Positions 6,948 to 14,522 of a stretch of DNA of 31,335 nt are shown here, piece by piece. Below the pieces are notes generated by a model, which was not told where the DNA came from, did no database searches, and was given only the letters and a program-made list of their open reading frames with translations. The number at the start of each line of letters is the position of its first letter. Within the stretch, counting starts at the first letter, position 1. The stretch comes from a virus. The DNA is taken from positions 1-31,335 of IMG/VR virus record IMGVR_UViG_3300035487_000467; one strand, written 5' to 3'. The position numbers and the translations under genes were made by a program.

Positions 6948-8132
6948 TTACGCTCCTCCTGAAAAGCCGAAGGTATCGGATTTAGTTACACCGCTACCCC
7001 ATTTATCTTTTAATTTTTGCATGTATTTTTTTTCGCTTTCAATATTCTTTTTCCAGCCATCAATTCGGTCTTGGCCACCAGATTTCATTTTAAATTTACT
7101 ACTTTGAGTATCAGAGATGTTTTTTCGTAAAGTTTCGAGTTTAGCTACTGAATTTGCATATTCTTTTGCCGCTCTCTTAACATCTTCATTTACATCTTCT
7201 TTAACACCATCTTTCCCAGGTTCTTCTTCTGAGTTATAATTAGCATCTACGTAATCAAAGAATTCCTTCTTTCTATCACCTAGTTCTGATGGGTCTTTAA
7301 CCTTAAACTTTTTCAAAGCTTTTTGGAAGAATGCTTTATAAGCAGCTTGCTTATCATTCATTTCATCTACAGTACCTTCGTATAACTCAGGGAATAGATC
7401 TTCCATATCGTCTGAATCCATACCATACATGTCTCCACTTAGGAATGCAGCAATATCTTTCTTTTCACCACTAACATCAGCAGTGCCTCTGCCAGTAAAT
7501 TTGATTTTAAGCTTATGCTTTTTCTCAGCATTCTTAGCATCAGTCTTATCGCCAATGTAATCTATATCGATTGTAACTTTACCTTTACCTGTTTTCTTAA
7601 CAGCTTCGTTAACGTCATCATCTTCTTCGTCATCTTCCTTTTGGTCCTTAACGAGATATTTCTTACCAGCTACAACAAAGTCTTTATCGCCATTCTTACG
7701 AGCAGCATTAAGTTTACCTAGGAATAGGTTACCCTTTTCATCGACTTCTTCTTCATCATTTTTTTTACCATTCTTTTTATCGATGGCTTTTTGAAGAGCG
7801 GGTGGTAAAGTACCTTCAGCACTAACTTCACCTTTGTCGTTAGCTCCAGTTTTCTTAACAGCATGTTTAGCTTTGAATTCCTTTTCGCCTTTGGCTTCAG
7901 GTTCTCCAGCTTCTTTCATTAGATCAGTATGATTCTTTTCAGCATAAGCTTCAGCTTCATCTTTTGAATCAAATGACTTTACTACTGTGCCGTCCATTTT
8001 TTTGACTACGTATGAGTCTCCGTCTTTAGAAACGTGGTCTGTCGACTTCATCTCCGCAACCGGCTTTTTTCCCTCTAATACATCTTTGACAGCGTCAGCA
8101 ATATTTAGAGTTTCTTTATCATGCAATTTCAT
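6948..8132 (-). CDS. Large charged internal/core head protein, multi-domain
   Basis: A 394-residue, very Lys/Glu/Asp-rich protein of the type found in phage prohead cores or inside capsids. The start MKLHDKETLNIADAVKDVLEG holds VLE-G (Glu20); further prohead-protease-like sites occur at VNE-A (Glu176), LYE-G (Glu252) and VNE-D (Glu316), which would divide it into pieces. Between them lie a small domain with DGTVVKSFDSKDEAEAYAEKN-like sequence (about 32-75), acidic linkers, a LNAARKNGDKDFVVAGKKY segment (141-159) and a helical C-terminus. A near-perfect AAGGAGG precedes the start. A scaffold or core protein, or a polyprotein of injected peptides, both fit; no enzyme motif is seen. Confidence 0.78.
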   Translation of the reverse strand: MKLHDKETLNIADAVKDVLEGKKPVAEMKSTDHVSKDGDSYVVKKMDGTVVKSFDSKDEAEAYAEKNHTDLMKEAGEPEAKGEKEFKAKHAVKKTGANDKGEVSAEGTLPPALQKAIDKKNGKKNDEEEVDEKGNLFLGKLNAARKNGDKDFVVAGKKYLVKDQKEDDEEDDDVNEAVKKTGKGKVTIDIDYIGDKTDAKNAEKKHKLKIKFTGRGTADVSGEKKDIAAFLSGDMYGMDSDDMEDLFPELYEGTVDEMNDKQAAYKAFFQKALKKFKVKDPSELGDRKKEFFDYVDANYNSEEEPGKDGVKEDVNEDVKRAAKEYANSVAKLETLRKNISDTQSSKFKMKSGGQDRIDGWKKNIESEKKYMQKLKDKWGSGVTKSDTFGFSGGA

Positions 8133-8143
8133 AGGTTCCTCCT

Positions 8144-8428
8144 TTATTGCAGTATTAGCATTCCAGTAACGGTGGTTGCGGCTGCAGCCATTACGATCCA
8201 GAATATTTTGTTAATTATATTTATAGTAGTAGCATTACCTTGTACTTGCTTTTCTACCAGTTCTAATCTTCGTTGTCCATCAACTAACATGTCCATTTGT
8301 TGATGCATAAATTTTTCAAGGCCCATAAGCTTTTCTTCGGCCCTTGCTAGTGATATAATAGCATCAGATAATTTATCTAGTTTATCTTCTATTCTATTTA
8401 ATCTAGTCGCTTGAGTATCATTTACCAT
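8144..8428 (-). CDS. XhlA-like coiled-coil membrane protein, candidate holin component
   Basis: A 94-residue protein: residues 1-65 form heptad-like coiled coil (RLNRIEDKLDKLSDAI and later RRLELVEKQV), followed by a single C-terminal hydrophobic helix (IFWIVMAAAATTVTGMLIL, 74-92). This arrangement is like the haemolysin XhlA/holin-associated family (PF10779), where the membrane helix follows the coiled coil. The ATG overlaps the stop upstream as TAATG. The late-unit position, with spanins and a lipase downstream, makes a holin or anti-holin role reasonable, but the same fold could anchor a virion or host-membrane protein. Confidence 0.72.
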   Translation of the reverse strand: MVNDTQATRLNRIEDKLDKLSDAIISLARAEEKLMGLEKFMHQQMDMLVDGQRRLELVEKQVQGNATTINIINKIFWIVMAAAATTVTGMLILQ

Positions 8429-9192
8429 TATTTAACCAACCTTTGGGCTTCTTTCTTATCTAATCCATATACATCTACCAACCACTTCTGAAGGCCAGTT
8501 TTATCTTTGCTTTGGACTACTAGTTCGTTTTCTCTCTTATCCCAGGAATCAATATAAACTCCATCATCTTCCCAATCTACTTCGTGGTCTCTTGGATCGC
8601 CCATATCAAAATCTAAGGTTGCTTTAAATAATCTTGCTTCTTTAATTTCAAAATGCTCTGCGAATTTTTTCATTCCAGCATATCTCTTTGTTTCTTTTGT
8701 TGAGCCAGCCATAGACCCAGTGTATTTACCCATGACTGTGCCAGATGAAATATACTTTTGTAAGATGGTTTTTTGTTTTGAATTAATCTTCATAGCATTG
8801 TACAAAGCTTCTTTCTTATCAGACAATTGACCTTTGTAAGGTTTCTTAGCTGCATAGATTCTGCTAGATTTAACATCCCCTGCTGCTCTTCCTACATATT
8901 GGGCATTTACTTGACCATGGTCCATATAGTCCTTTAGGATATCTTTCTGAATCTTATTCAGTTTCATTGATGCACATAGTTCATCAAGGTTTTTACCCCA
9001 AGCTTCTTTCACAATAGCTTGCATATATTTTACTGATTCATTGTTTACTTTGTATAAAACATCAGCTACTGTTTTTTCTTTTGAAAGACCTTTTTTCATT
9101 GACTCAATCTTTCTGACTGCGCCTGAATAGTTGCCTTCCATCTTCTTAGCAATTTTTACTGCCTGATCTATTTCTTTCTTTGAAAATGCCAT
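8428..9192 (-). CDS. Hypothetical late protein with an internal duplication
   Basis: A 254-residue protein with a helical N-terminus (GGN-like 'KKMEGNYSGAVRKIESMKKG') and two similar ~42-residue blocks at about 76-117 and 134-176: each has a QK..IL..Y....G.V...Y.G..AG..K....YA..KK pattern, so it arose by an internal duplication. After the second block, IKE-A (Glu185) is a possible prohead-protease site ahead of a distinct acidic C-terminal domain (FDMGDPRDHEVDWEDDG onward). It lacks the Phe-Lys leader of its neighbours. TAATG junctions link it to both adjacent genes. Likely a virion or assembly protein; no family named. Confidence 0.8.
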   Translation of the reverse strand: MAFSKKEIDQAVKIAKKMEGNYSGAVRKIESMKKGLSKEKTVADVLYKVNNESVKYMQAIVKEAWGKNLDELCASMKLNKIQKDILKDYMDHGQVNAQYVGRAAGDVKSSRIYAAKKPYKGQLSDKKEALYNAMKINSKQKTILQKYISSGTVMGKYTGSMAGSTKETKRYAGMKKFAEHFEIKEARLFKATLDFDMGDPRDHEVDWEDDGVYIDSWDKRENELVVQSKDKTGLQKWLVDVYGLDKKEAQRLVK

Positions 9193-10307
9193 TATCTTAT
9201 CCTTTTTAAATCGATGCCTGTCGCTTTCTTAAATGCTACTATCGCTTCGGGTTCTTTTAACTTATACGTACTAAATTCTAGTTTATCACCATTAATATCA
9301 AACCAGTTGTCATATGATTTCCAGTTCATTTTCTTTTCTAAGGCCGAAGCTGCATCATTGGCATACGAACTAGAATTGAATTTAATCTCAGGCCAGCGGT
9401 AATCATTAATGTCATACTTTGAAACTTCATTAATCTCCACAGACTCTTTAACACCTTTAATTGCGAAGTCTACTTGTTTGAGTAAGTCTTGAAGTTTAAC
9501 TACTTCTGGAGATTTGGTTGTCTTCTTCTTAAACTTAATAAGATCATCAATCTGAGTCAAGAAAGAGTTGCGAGTCTTCCGTAAAGATGCTTTGTCTTTA
9601 CCGATATACTTATTCTTGTACGATGGAGACAGTGCTTCGTCAACTGATTCACCAATTCCTAGTTTTTTCTTAACCATATCTCTAGCTTTATCATTCTTAT
9701 CAGGACCTTTACCGTGTTTTGTCTCTAAGTCTTTTTTAGCATCAGCATATTTTTTAGACCTTGCATCTTTAAGTTTTCTATTAGCAACTTTAATACGATC
9801 TTTGTCGTCGTCTTTCTTATTAACCTTTGCTAATTTAGCATCTGCTCTATCAGCTTTAGCCGCTGTCGTAAATGGATTTGTTGCTTCAAGAACATCTCTA
9901 TCCATCCAAGCTTCAAACTCATCAGTATCGTCAGTCTTAACCTCGCCGTTATCTAGTGCATAGTCCATAAAGGCTTGATTAGCTTTACTGTTCTTAAAGT
10001 AGCCATCATTCTCGTATTTCTTAAGGTCTGCTTTAAACTTTTTCTTTAAGTTATTAAGTTCACGGTTTTCATAAACTGTTTCTTCCTTAGTTATCTTAAA
10101 GGAATCTGCTGAAGCAGCTTTAAGAGCAGGATCTTTCCACAGCTTCATAGCTTTATTAATTGCTTCAAATCCAGACCGAGCTTTTACTGTTTGCTTATCA
10201 CCCTTCTTAAGCTTATTAACCGGCTTTTGAACTGTGACTGTCCAAGTATTCATTACTGCTTCTGCAATTGTGCTTACTTCTAATTTTAATTGGTGAAATG
10301 TTTTCAT
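9192..10307 (-). CDS. Predicted internal head protein with several protease-like sites
   Basis: A 371-residue Lys/Asp-rich protein. It begins MKTFHQLKLEVSTIAEAV, very close in style to the T4 internal-protein leader, with IAE-A at Glu16 as the predicted cut. Three further sites of the same kind are spaced through it: VLE-A (Glu141), VDE-A (Glu224) and INE-V (Glu294). Between them are a small domain with GFEAINKAMKLW (about 46-57), a highly basic linker, a helical LRKTRNSFLTQIDDLIKF segment (242-259) and a compact C-terminus (YRWPEIKFNSSSYAND to DLKRIR). This fits a capsid-packaged precursor processed into several products. No enzymatic motif seen. Confidence 0.78.
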   Translation of the reverse strand: MKTFHQLKLEVSTIAEAVMNTWTVTVQKPVNKLKKGDKQTVKARSGFEAINKAMKLWKDPALKAASADSFKITKEETVYENRELNNLKKKFKADLKKYENDGYFKNSKANQAFMDYALDNGEVKTDDTDEFEAWMDRDVLEATNPFTTAAKADRADAKLAKVNKKDDDKDRIKVANRKLKDARSKKYADAKKDLETKHGKGPDKNDKARDMVKKKLGIGESVDEALSPSYKNKYIGKDKASLRKTRNSFLTQIDDLIKFKKKTTKSPEVVKLQDLLKQVDFAIKGVKESVEINEVSKYDINDYRWPEIKFNSSSYANDAASALEKKMNWKSYDNWFDINGDKLEFSTYKLKEPEAIVAFKKATGIDLKRIR

Positions 10308-10317
10308 ATTTTTCTCT

Positions 10318-11529
10318 TTATACTTTAGCGGCTAGATCTTTATCAGCTCCGCCCCATGTTCCTTTGCTTTTAGTAGCAAAAGAATTGACTCTTGCTAACC
10401 CCCATTGTGTTGGATTAGTGCCTGGTCGATGGCTTGTTTTCCAAGCGGCATATCCTCTATCGAATACTTTCTTTAATATAGGATAAGGCATTCCAGTCTT
10501 ATCAGCCTTTTTTTGTAACGAAGCTTTAGCACCATCTTCTTCCAAAGAATCTCTAAAGCTTTTAAAACTATTTTCTCCAAACTTCTTCTTAAAGTTCTTT
10601 GTATGTTTACTTTCAGGTGCATTATCTCTTGGCTTGTCATGCTTCTTCTTTTCGCCAGGAGTCATTTCTTTATATGAAGAAGTAAGTTTGTCTGTACCAA
10701 TCTCTTGAACTGCTTCAATTAATTCAACACCTTCTAACCATACTCTTTTCTTTTCTTCACCTAATTGTACTATGACATAATTAGTTGCACATACTTTAAT
10801 AGTACCAACTTCATTAGTGGCTTTAATGATTACTTCATTGCCTTCTTTGAATAATGTACCATTAACATATTCTTCTCTGCGATCAGATACTTTTTCTAAT
10901 TGAACATGTTTTCTAAAATTCTTTGATTCAGATAAACCCATTCCAGCTCTTACTGCATTAAATAGATCTTCTATTTCCTTATAACCCTTAGGCATTCCTG
11001 TAGAAAACAATGCTAGATCATTTTCTGATGCTGCAGCTCTTAACTTAGAAGCTGACATACCTTCTGCACCTTCAGCATCTGGATCTCTTTCACCAGCACT
11101 CTTGACTGTAACACCACTTTCAAATTGATAGAAACCATGTCGGCCTTTAACACCATTATATTTATTAAGTAGCTTTTCAAATTCTATAACTCTATCGCTA
11201 CCAGCAACCATAGTTACTGATGTATAACCTTGATCATATAAAGCAACGACGATATCCATTGGTTGCTTAATTCCTTTATCTGCCATAATATTTCTAGCAT
11301 GCTTAGGAAACATCTTTCTTAAAAACTTAACTTTGTCTTTAAAATTAAGTGGATTCTTCTTAGCGTCTTGGCTTTGTGATGGATATATTCTATACGCTCC
11401 ACCTCTGGATACTTTCTTAATAGCATCCATTAATTTTTCATGGCCAATCGTAGGAGGATTAAACCTTCCAAATGCAACAGTGATATCACTTTTATCTTCT
11501 TTTAAATATGTTTTAAATGTACTAATCAT
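10318..11529 (-). CDS. HxGH nucleotidyltransferase fused to SH3-like and DUF5824-like domains, likely packaged
   Basis: A 403-residue multi-domain protein. MISTFKTYLKE-D is a capsid-targeting-type leader (cut after Glu11). Residues ~15-190 are a cytidylyl/adenylyltransferase-like Rossmann domain: GRFNPPTIGHEKL has the (T/H)xGH nucleotide motif (27-30), and MSASKLR (158-164) corresponds to the ISSTxxR-type motif. Residues ~221-271 form a KOW/SH3-like beta domain, and ~333-400 a DUF5824-like C-terminus (FDRGYAAWKTSHRPGT, QWGLARVNSF). LIE-A (Glu272) and LEE-D (Glu331) are possible internal cuts. Such enzymes transfer an NMP to a phosphorylated or carboxylated substrate; the substrate here is unknown. 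Confidence 0.82.
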   Translation of the reverse strand: MISTFKTYLKEDKSDITVAFGRFNPPTIGHEKLMDAIKKVSRGGAYRIYPSQSQDAKKNPLNFKDKVKFLRKMFPKHARNIMADKGIKQPMDIVVALYDQGYTSVTMVAGSDRVIEFEKLLNKYNGVKGRHGFYQFESGVTVKSAGERDPDAEGAEGMSASKLRAAASENDLALFSTGMPKGYKEIEDLFNAVRAGMGLSESKNFRKHVQLEKVSDRREEYVNGTLFKEGNEVIIKATNEVGTIKVCATNYVIVQLGEEKKRVWLEGVELIEAVQEIGTDKLTSSYKEMTPGEKKKHDKPRDNAPESKHTKNFKKKFGENSFKSFRDSLEEDGAKASLQKKADKTGMPYPILKKVFDRGYAAWKTSHRPGTNPTQWGLARVNSFATKSKGTWGGADKDLAAKV

Positions 11530-11535
11530 AATATA

Positions 11536-11898
11536 CTATGCATTCCCTTTAGGATCTTTGATTTTCTTCAATTTTAGTTTGTCTGCTTTCTTAACGGAAG
11601 GCAATAGCTTTTTGGCTATTCTTTTAATAGCTCCTTTCTTTTTGTCTAATTTTTTTTCTAGGTCAGCACGTGCCGAATAACCAAGGTCTGCTTTATTCTT
11701 ATCTTTAAGAATTTTCTTTATAAGAATATTGCGTGCTTGCTTTTCAGCTCTAGCTTTGAGTTTTTCTGGGGATGCTAATTTTTTTGCGGCTTTCTTTCTG
11801 CCTAGCATGATCTTGGCTTTATTTTTCTTGAACGCAGCTTTCATCTTCAACCTTTGAGAGGTTGTCATCGCTTCGTTAAATTCTTTAAATGAATCCAT
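11536..11898 (-). CDS. Very basic DNA-binding-like internal protein
   Basis: A 120-residue protein in which roughly a third of residues are Lys or Arg (for example FKKNKAKIMLGRKKAAKK and KKGAIKRIAKKLLP). It starts MDSFKEFNE-A, a short Phe-Lys leader with FNE-A at Glu9 as the likely protease site. After cleavage the product would be an almost purely basic helical protein, as expected of a histone-like factor condensed with DNA inside the capsid. An AGGA site precedes the ATG. I recall similar basic proteins in other marine T4-like phages but know of no functional study. Confidence 0.8.
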   Translation of the reverse strand: MDSFKEFNEAMTTSQRLKMKAAFKKNKAKIMLGRKKAAKKLASPEKLKARAEKQARNILIKKILKDKNKADLGYSARADLEKKLDKKKGAIKRIAKKLLPSVKKADKLKLKKIKDPKGNA

Positions 11899-11916
11899 TA
11901 TCCTGGCTTACCCATA

Positions 11917-13161
11917 TTAGTTAGGACTTTCCCAACCTTTTATTATATCCTTGCTAAAGTTGTTTGCAGAAAATTCTAATCTGTCAACAAGTTTAACCGC
12001 TCCACCTTCCATACGATCTATGGCAACAAAACCCTCTGGGTTGGTTACCTTAAATCCGGACTTAGTCTTAACAAACGTACCTATTTTGTTTAGACCATTA
12101 AGTTTATTTATAATAATTAATTTGCTATCTACCACAGAATTTTGCAAATCGAACACATTTATTAACTTTTTTTGATTAGATTTACTAAAAAAGGATAATA
12201 TGGCCTCTCTTTGCTTGTTTTTATTCGCTTTACCTTTTTCAGATGATAGCTTATCAATCTGTTTCATGTATCTATCGTTAACCCAATCGATCAATCCTTT
12301 CACATGAGCGGTTGTATTAGTGATTCTTTCACCTTTACGAACCTTGGTATTATTATATGTGTTAATCAATAAGTTTAATTCTTTATTAGATTCAATCTCT
12401 TTAAGCGTTGTGCCTGAGACTGTTTTAAATATTTTACCAGCATTTGATAAGTACTTAGTTACTTCTTCTGTTTCTTTTGCTGTCATAGTAGCGCTACCTG
12501 ATATATCTGGTAATGTTGCATCTACTTGCCAAACTTTAGAAGACTGTTTAATTCCTGGAGTAATTAATTTTCCAAACTCAGCTTTCATTGTTTCGAATGT
12601 TCCACCGCTGTATGTTGTATGCCACACAATACCAATCTCAGCTTTTAATATCTCCTTTGCTAGACTCGTACCGGTAGGAACAGCGTACACAATAGTATTA
12701 GGGTGAAAAGTGACATGACTAACGCCGTTTATGTTCTCTGATTTAACATCGGCTTTATCAAACATAAAATCACCTTGTATAACATTAGTTATACCTAAGT
12801 CTTTTAGATTATCAAACGCCATTTTTAATTTCTTAGATAGATCACCTGACGTATCAGCATCGATCTCTGCATGGTTCTTATACACCTTTGGATTGGCATT
12901 AAAGATACCTTTTTTCGCCACAAAGAATTGACCATCTCTTGGATCCATTCCTGCGAAAAGGGCGGGAGCACCGTCCCATTTAACCGTAACGTCGACTGGC
13001 GCCTTCGCGTTACCTGATAGCATATCTCTTAAAGCTCGTAATGCTAGGATTGCCTGGCGTGCTCCCTTAACTCCACCGTCTAGAACTAAATCCTCAATAT
13101 GTGTCATATGAGTATTTTTCTGAGCGGCCTCGCTAATAAGTTGTCGTTTAAAACTCAACAT
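11917..13161 (-). CDS. DUF6267-like protein with DNA/RNA ligase-type KxDG motif
   Basis: A 414-residue protein with a packaged-protein leader (MLSFKRQLISE-A, cut after Glu11). The body carries what look like motifs of the covalent nucleotidyltransferase (polynucleotide ligase/capping) superfamily: KWDG (61-64, motif I, Lys61 as the AMP/GMP-accepting residue), VIQGDFMF (128-134, in place of motif III), PEGFVAID (375-382, motif IV) and VKLVDR (389-394, motif V). I believe this corresponds to the phage family DUF6267. A role in joining or capping nucleic-acid ends is an inference; catalytic competence is unproven, and motif III has Asp where Glu is common. The leader suggests delivery with the phage DNA. 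Confidence 0.75.
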   Translation of the reverse strand: MLSFKRQLISEAAQKNTHMTHIEDLVLDGGVKGARQAILALRALRDMLSGNAKAPVDVTVKWDGAPALFAGMDPRDGQFFVAKKGIFNANPKVYKNHAEIDADTSGDLSKKLKMAFDNLKDLGITNVIQGDFMFDKADVKSENINGVSHVTFHPNTIVYAVPTGTSLAKEILKAEIGIVWHTTYSGGTFETMKAEFGKLITPGIKQSSKVWQVDATLPDISGSATMTAKETEEVTKYLSNAGKIFKTVSGTTLKEIESNKELNLLINTYNNTKVRKGERITNTTAHVKGLIDWVNDRYMKQIDKLSSEKGKANKNKQREAILSFFSKSNQKKLINVFDLQNSVVDSKLIIINKLNGLNKIGTFVKTKSGFKVTNPEGFVAIDRMEGGAVKLVDRLEFSANNFSKDIIKGWESPN

Positions 13162-13488
13162 TTAATTATCCACCGGAGCGTTTGCTCTCCATTGATAACA
13201 TGACCAATACTTCGCTTTCCATTTAGGTCCGGGAGTATCGCATCCATGTCTTGCTCTAAAACTCTTTCTTGCTTTCGGATCGTCGCGATTGATAGACATC
13301 TTAGGGTCACCAAATCTAACTACGACAACTTTACCCGATTCGTTCTTAACGTACACTTTAAATTTTTTGTTCTTATTTTCAGACGTACGAATAGGATCGT
13401 TAAGTTTAACCTTACGACCTTCATGCTCTGACTCTTCAATCACGACATCGTGACAGGATTCACAGCAATAATCCTTTAGTGTTTTCAT
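13162..13488 (-). CDS. Small conserved phage protein with FGDP/RARHGCD domain
   Basis: A 108-residue Cys- and Arg-rich protein. The core (about 28-102) reads as KLNDPIRTS, KKFKVYVKN, VRFGDPKM, RKSFRARHGCD and KAKYWSCYQW, a compact domain I have seen in marine phages, both alone and attached to capsid-related proteins. Four Cys in the N-terminal CCESC and the core Cys pair could bind metal. The start MKTLKDYCCE vaguely resembles the cleavable leaders of its neighbours but lacks a proper [I/L]xE site. It is adjacent (no gap) to the ligase-like gene downstream. Function unknown. Confidence 0.8.
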   Translation of the reverse strand: MKTLKDYCCESCHDVVIEESEHEGRKVKLNDPIRTSENKNKKFKVYVKNESGKVVVVRFGDPKMSINRDDPKARKSFRARHGCDTPGPKWKAKYWSCYQWRANAPVDN

Positions 13489-13931
13489 TAGGTTCCTTTA
13501 ATAGTTCTAACTACTTTACTAATGATCATTTTTAAAGCAGCTTGATAAGCCCAACCATAACCAAAGAATACGTGGAATGTGTGGTTCTTTTCGATTTCAG
13601 ATTTAGGACCAAATTTCTTAGTCCAGTTATCCACCCATTCACCTTTGTATCTTAACACTGCATGAGATACTTTCCACTTACTTGGTCCTACACTACAAAT
13701 TCCAGCTTGGTGAGTGATTAACATCCACCACATTTTTAAATGACTTTCGCCACATAATCTATAAAGGATTGTAAGACTATAGTCTTCGCAATCTCCTACA
13801 TATTTACCCTCAGCGTCTGGCGAGTAAATGATCTTCCAAGCATCAGCCATGCCATATTGGTCTTTATCTTTACGATATTTCCACTTACTATTAAATGATG
13901 ATACTATTTTATTACGTTCTTTAATTTCCAT
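13488..13931 (-). CDS. Transglutaminase-like cysteine protease (BTLCP-type)
   Basis: A 147-residue protein with the papain/transglutaminase triad in order: GDCEDYSL (Cys48), SHAVLRY (His90) and WVDNW (Asp101). GDCEDY followed by SHAVL and WVDN is the signature of bacterial transglutaminase-like cysteine proteinases (PF06035). The expected activity is hydrolysis or transfer at a Gln/amide bond, possibly on a cell-envelope or capsid substrate. It has no signal peptide and, unlike neighbours, no packaging leader. TAATG links it to the next gene. It could process a virion protein or act on the host envelope; the sequence does not decide. Confidence 0.8.
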   Translation of the reverse strand: MEIKERNKIVSSFNSKWKYRKDKDQYGMADAWKIIYSPDAEGKYVGDCEDYSLTILYRLCGESHLKMWWMLITHQAGICSVGPSKWKVSHAVLRYKGEWVDNWTKKFGPKSEIEKNHTFHVFFGYGWAYQAALKMIISKVVRTIKGT

Positions 13932-13932
13932 T

Positions 13933-14259
13933 CTATCCTCCGAATTCGTGGCCAGCCACTCTTTTCATTTGCTTTTTGAATTCAGCAAAGTCTGGTTTAG
14001 TTTTATACAATTTGATAGTAACTTCTGCTCTATCCTTTCCTTTAATTCTATACTTATATCCATTATTTATGTGATCTGTATCAGTGGTCTTTACGACTCT
14101 ACGTTTAAACCCATCTTCCCACGGTTCACTCTTATCAGTGCCTTCATCAACAGGAACACAATTAGGAACGTTTTTACCGTTCTTCTTTTTCATTCCTACC
14201 TGCTTATATCCAGGCCAACATGGTCCTTTAGCTTCAAAAAAATCTTTAAACGGCTTCAT
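13933..14259 (-). CDS. Predicted packaged protein with CWPGYKQVGMKKKNGK motif
   Basis: A 108-residue basic protein. It starts MKPFKDFFE-A, a short Phe-Lys leader with FFE-A at Glu9. Directly after it comes GPCWPGYKQVGMKKKNGK and VPNCVP (residues 12-36), a two-Cys element found at the ends of several phage head proteins in my recollection. The remainder (about 48-108) is a basic beta-rich domain (GYKYRIKGKDRAEVTIKLYK). It overlaps the upstream gene by four bases (ATGA). The function of the motif is not known; the leader suggests it sits inside the capsid. Confidence 0.78.
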   Translation of the reverse strand: MKPFKDFFEAKGPCWPGYKQVGMKKKNGKNVPNCVPVDEGTDKSEPWEDGFKRRVVKTTDTDHINNGYKYRIKGKDRAEVTIKLYKTKPDFAEFKKQMKRVAGHEFGG

Positions 14260-14522
14260 TTCTTTTTAAGCTCGTATCTAAATGTTTTGCCTTTAGCTTG
14301 GTTTGTTTTAGTAACACCCCAACCAACTATTGTACCCAGTTGTTTCATTAACACTAAAGCTTTTTCTGGATTTTTGTCTGCCATCTTAGAGAATACTTTT
14401 TCTAACTCAGTGGTAATAGTTTTAAAGATCTCTCTATCTCCCATTACTAACGGAGCTTCATCTAAGGGTATATTAGTAGCTGTCTCTATGATTTTTGTTT
14501 CTAGTGTTGTATAGTCTTTCAT
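14256..14522 (-). CDS. Small hypothetical late protein
   Basis: An 88-residue helical protein. The first 22 residues (MKDYTTLETKIIETATNIPL then DE-A) contain two possible prohead-protease sites, IIE-T (Glu13) and LDE-A (Glu22). The remaining 66 residues form an amphipathic helical segment (FKTITTELEKVFSKMADKN) and a basic end (TKTNQAKGKTFRYELKKK). It sits between two genes with capsid-targeting-type leaders and overlaps both by one to four bases, so it is translated with them. No family is recognised; a packaged or head-assembly role is inferred from position and the leader. Confidence 0.75.
   Translation of the reverse strand: MKDYTTLETKIIETATNIPLDEAPLVMGDREIFKTITTELEKVFSKMADKNPEKALVLMKQLGTIVGWGVTKTNQAKGKTFRYELKKK

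Noticed and set aside
8218-8225. TATAAATA late-promoter octamer within the XhlA-like gene
   Set aside because: It is inside a coding sequence 86 nt from the next gene. The same octamer also occurs in coding DNA near 12105, 14800, 18802 and 28267, so it is likely chance in AT-rich sequence.
9568-9963. A 131-residue plus-strand open frame
   Set aside because: It lies antisense within the 371-residue internal-head-type gene and has no independent support.
13828-14514. A 228-residue plus-strand open frame
   Set aside because: It is antisense to three well-supported minus-strand genes, has a low-complexity hydrophobic sequence, and no promoter or ribosome site; it is a shadow frame.
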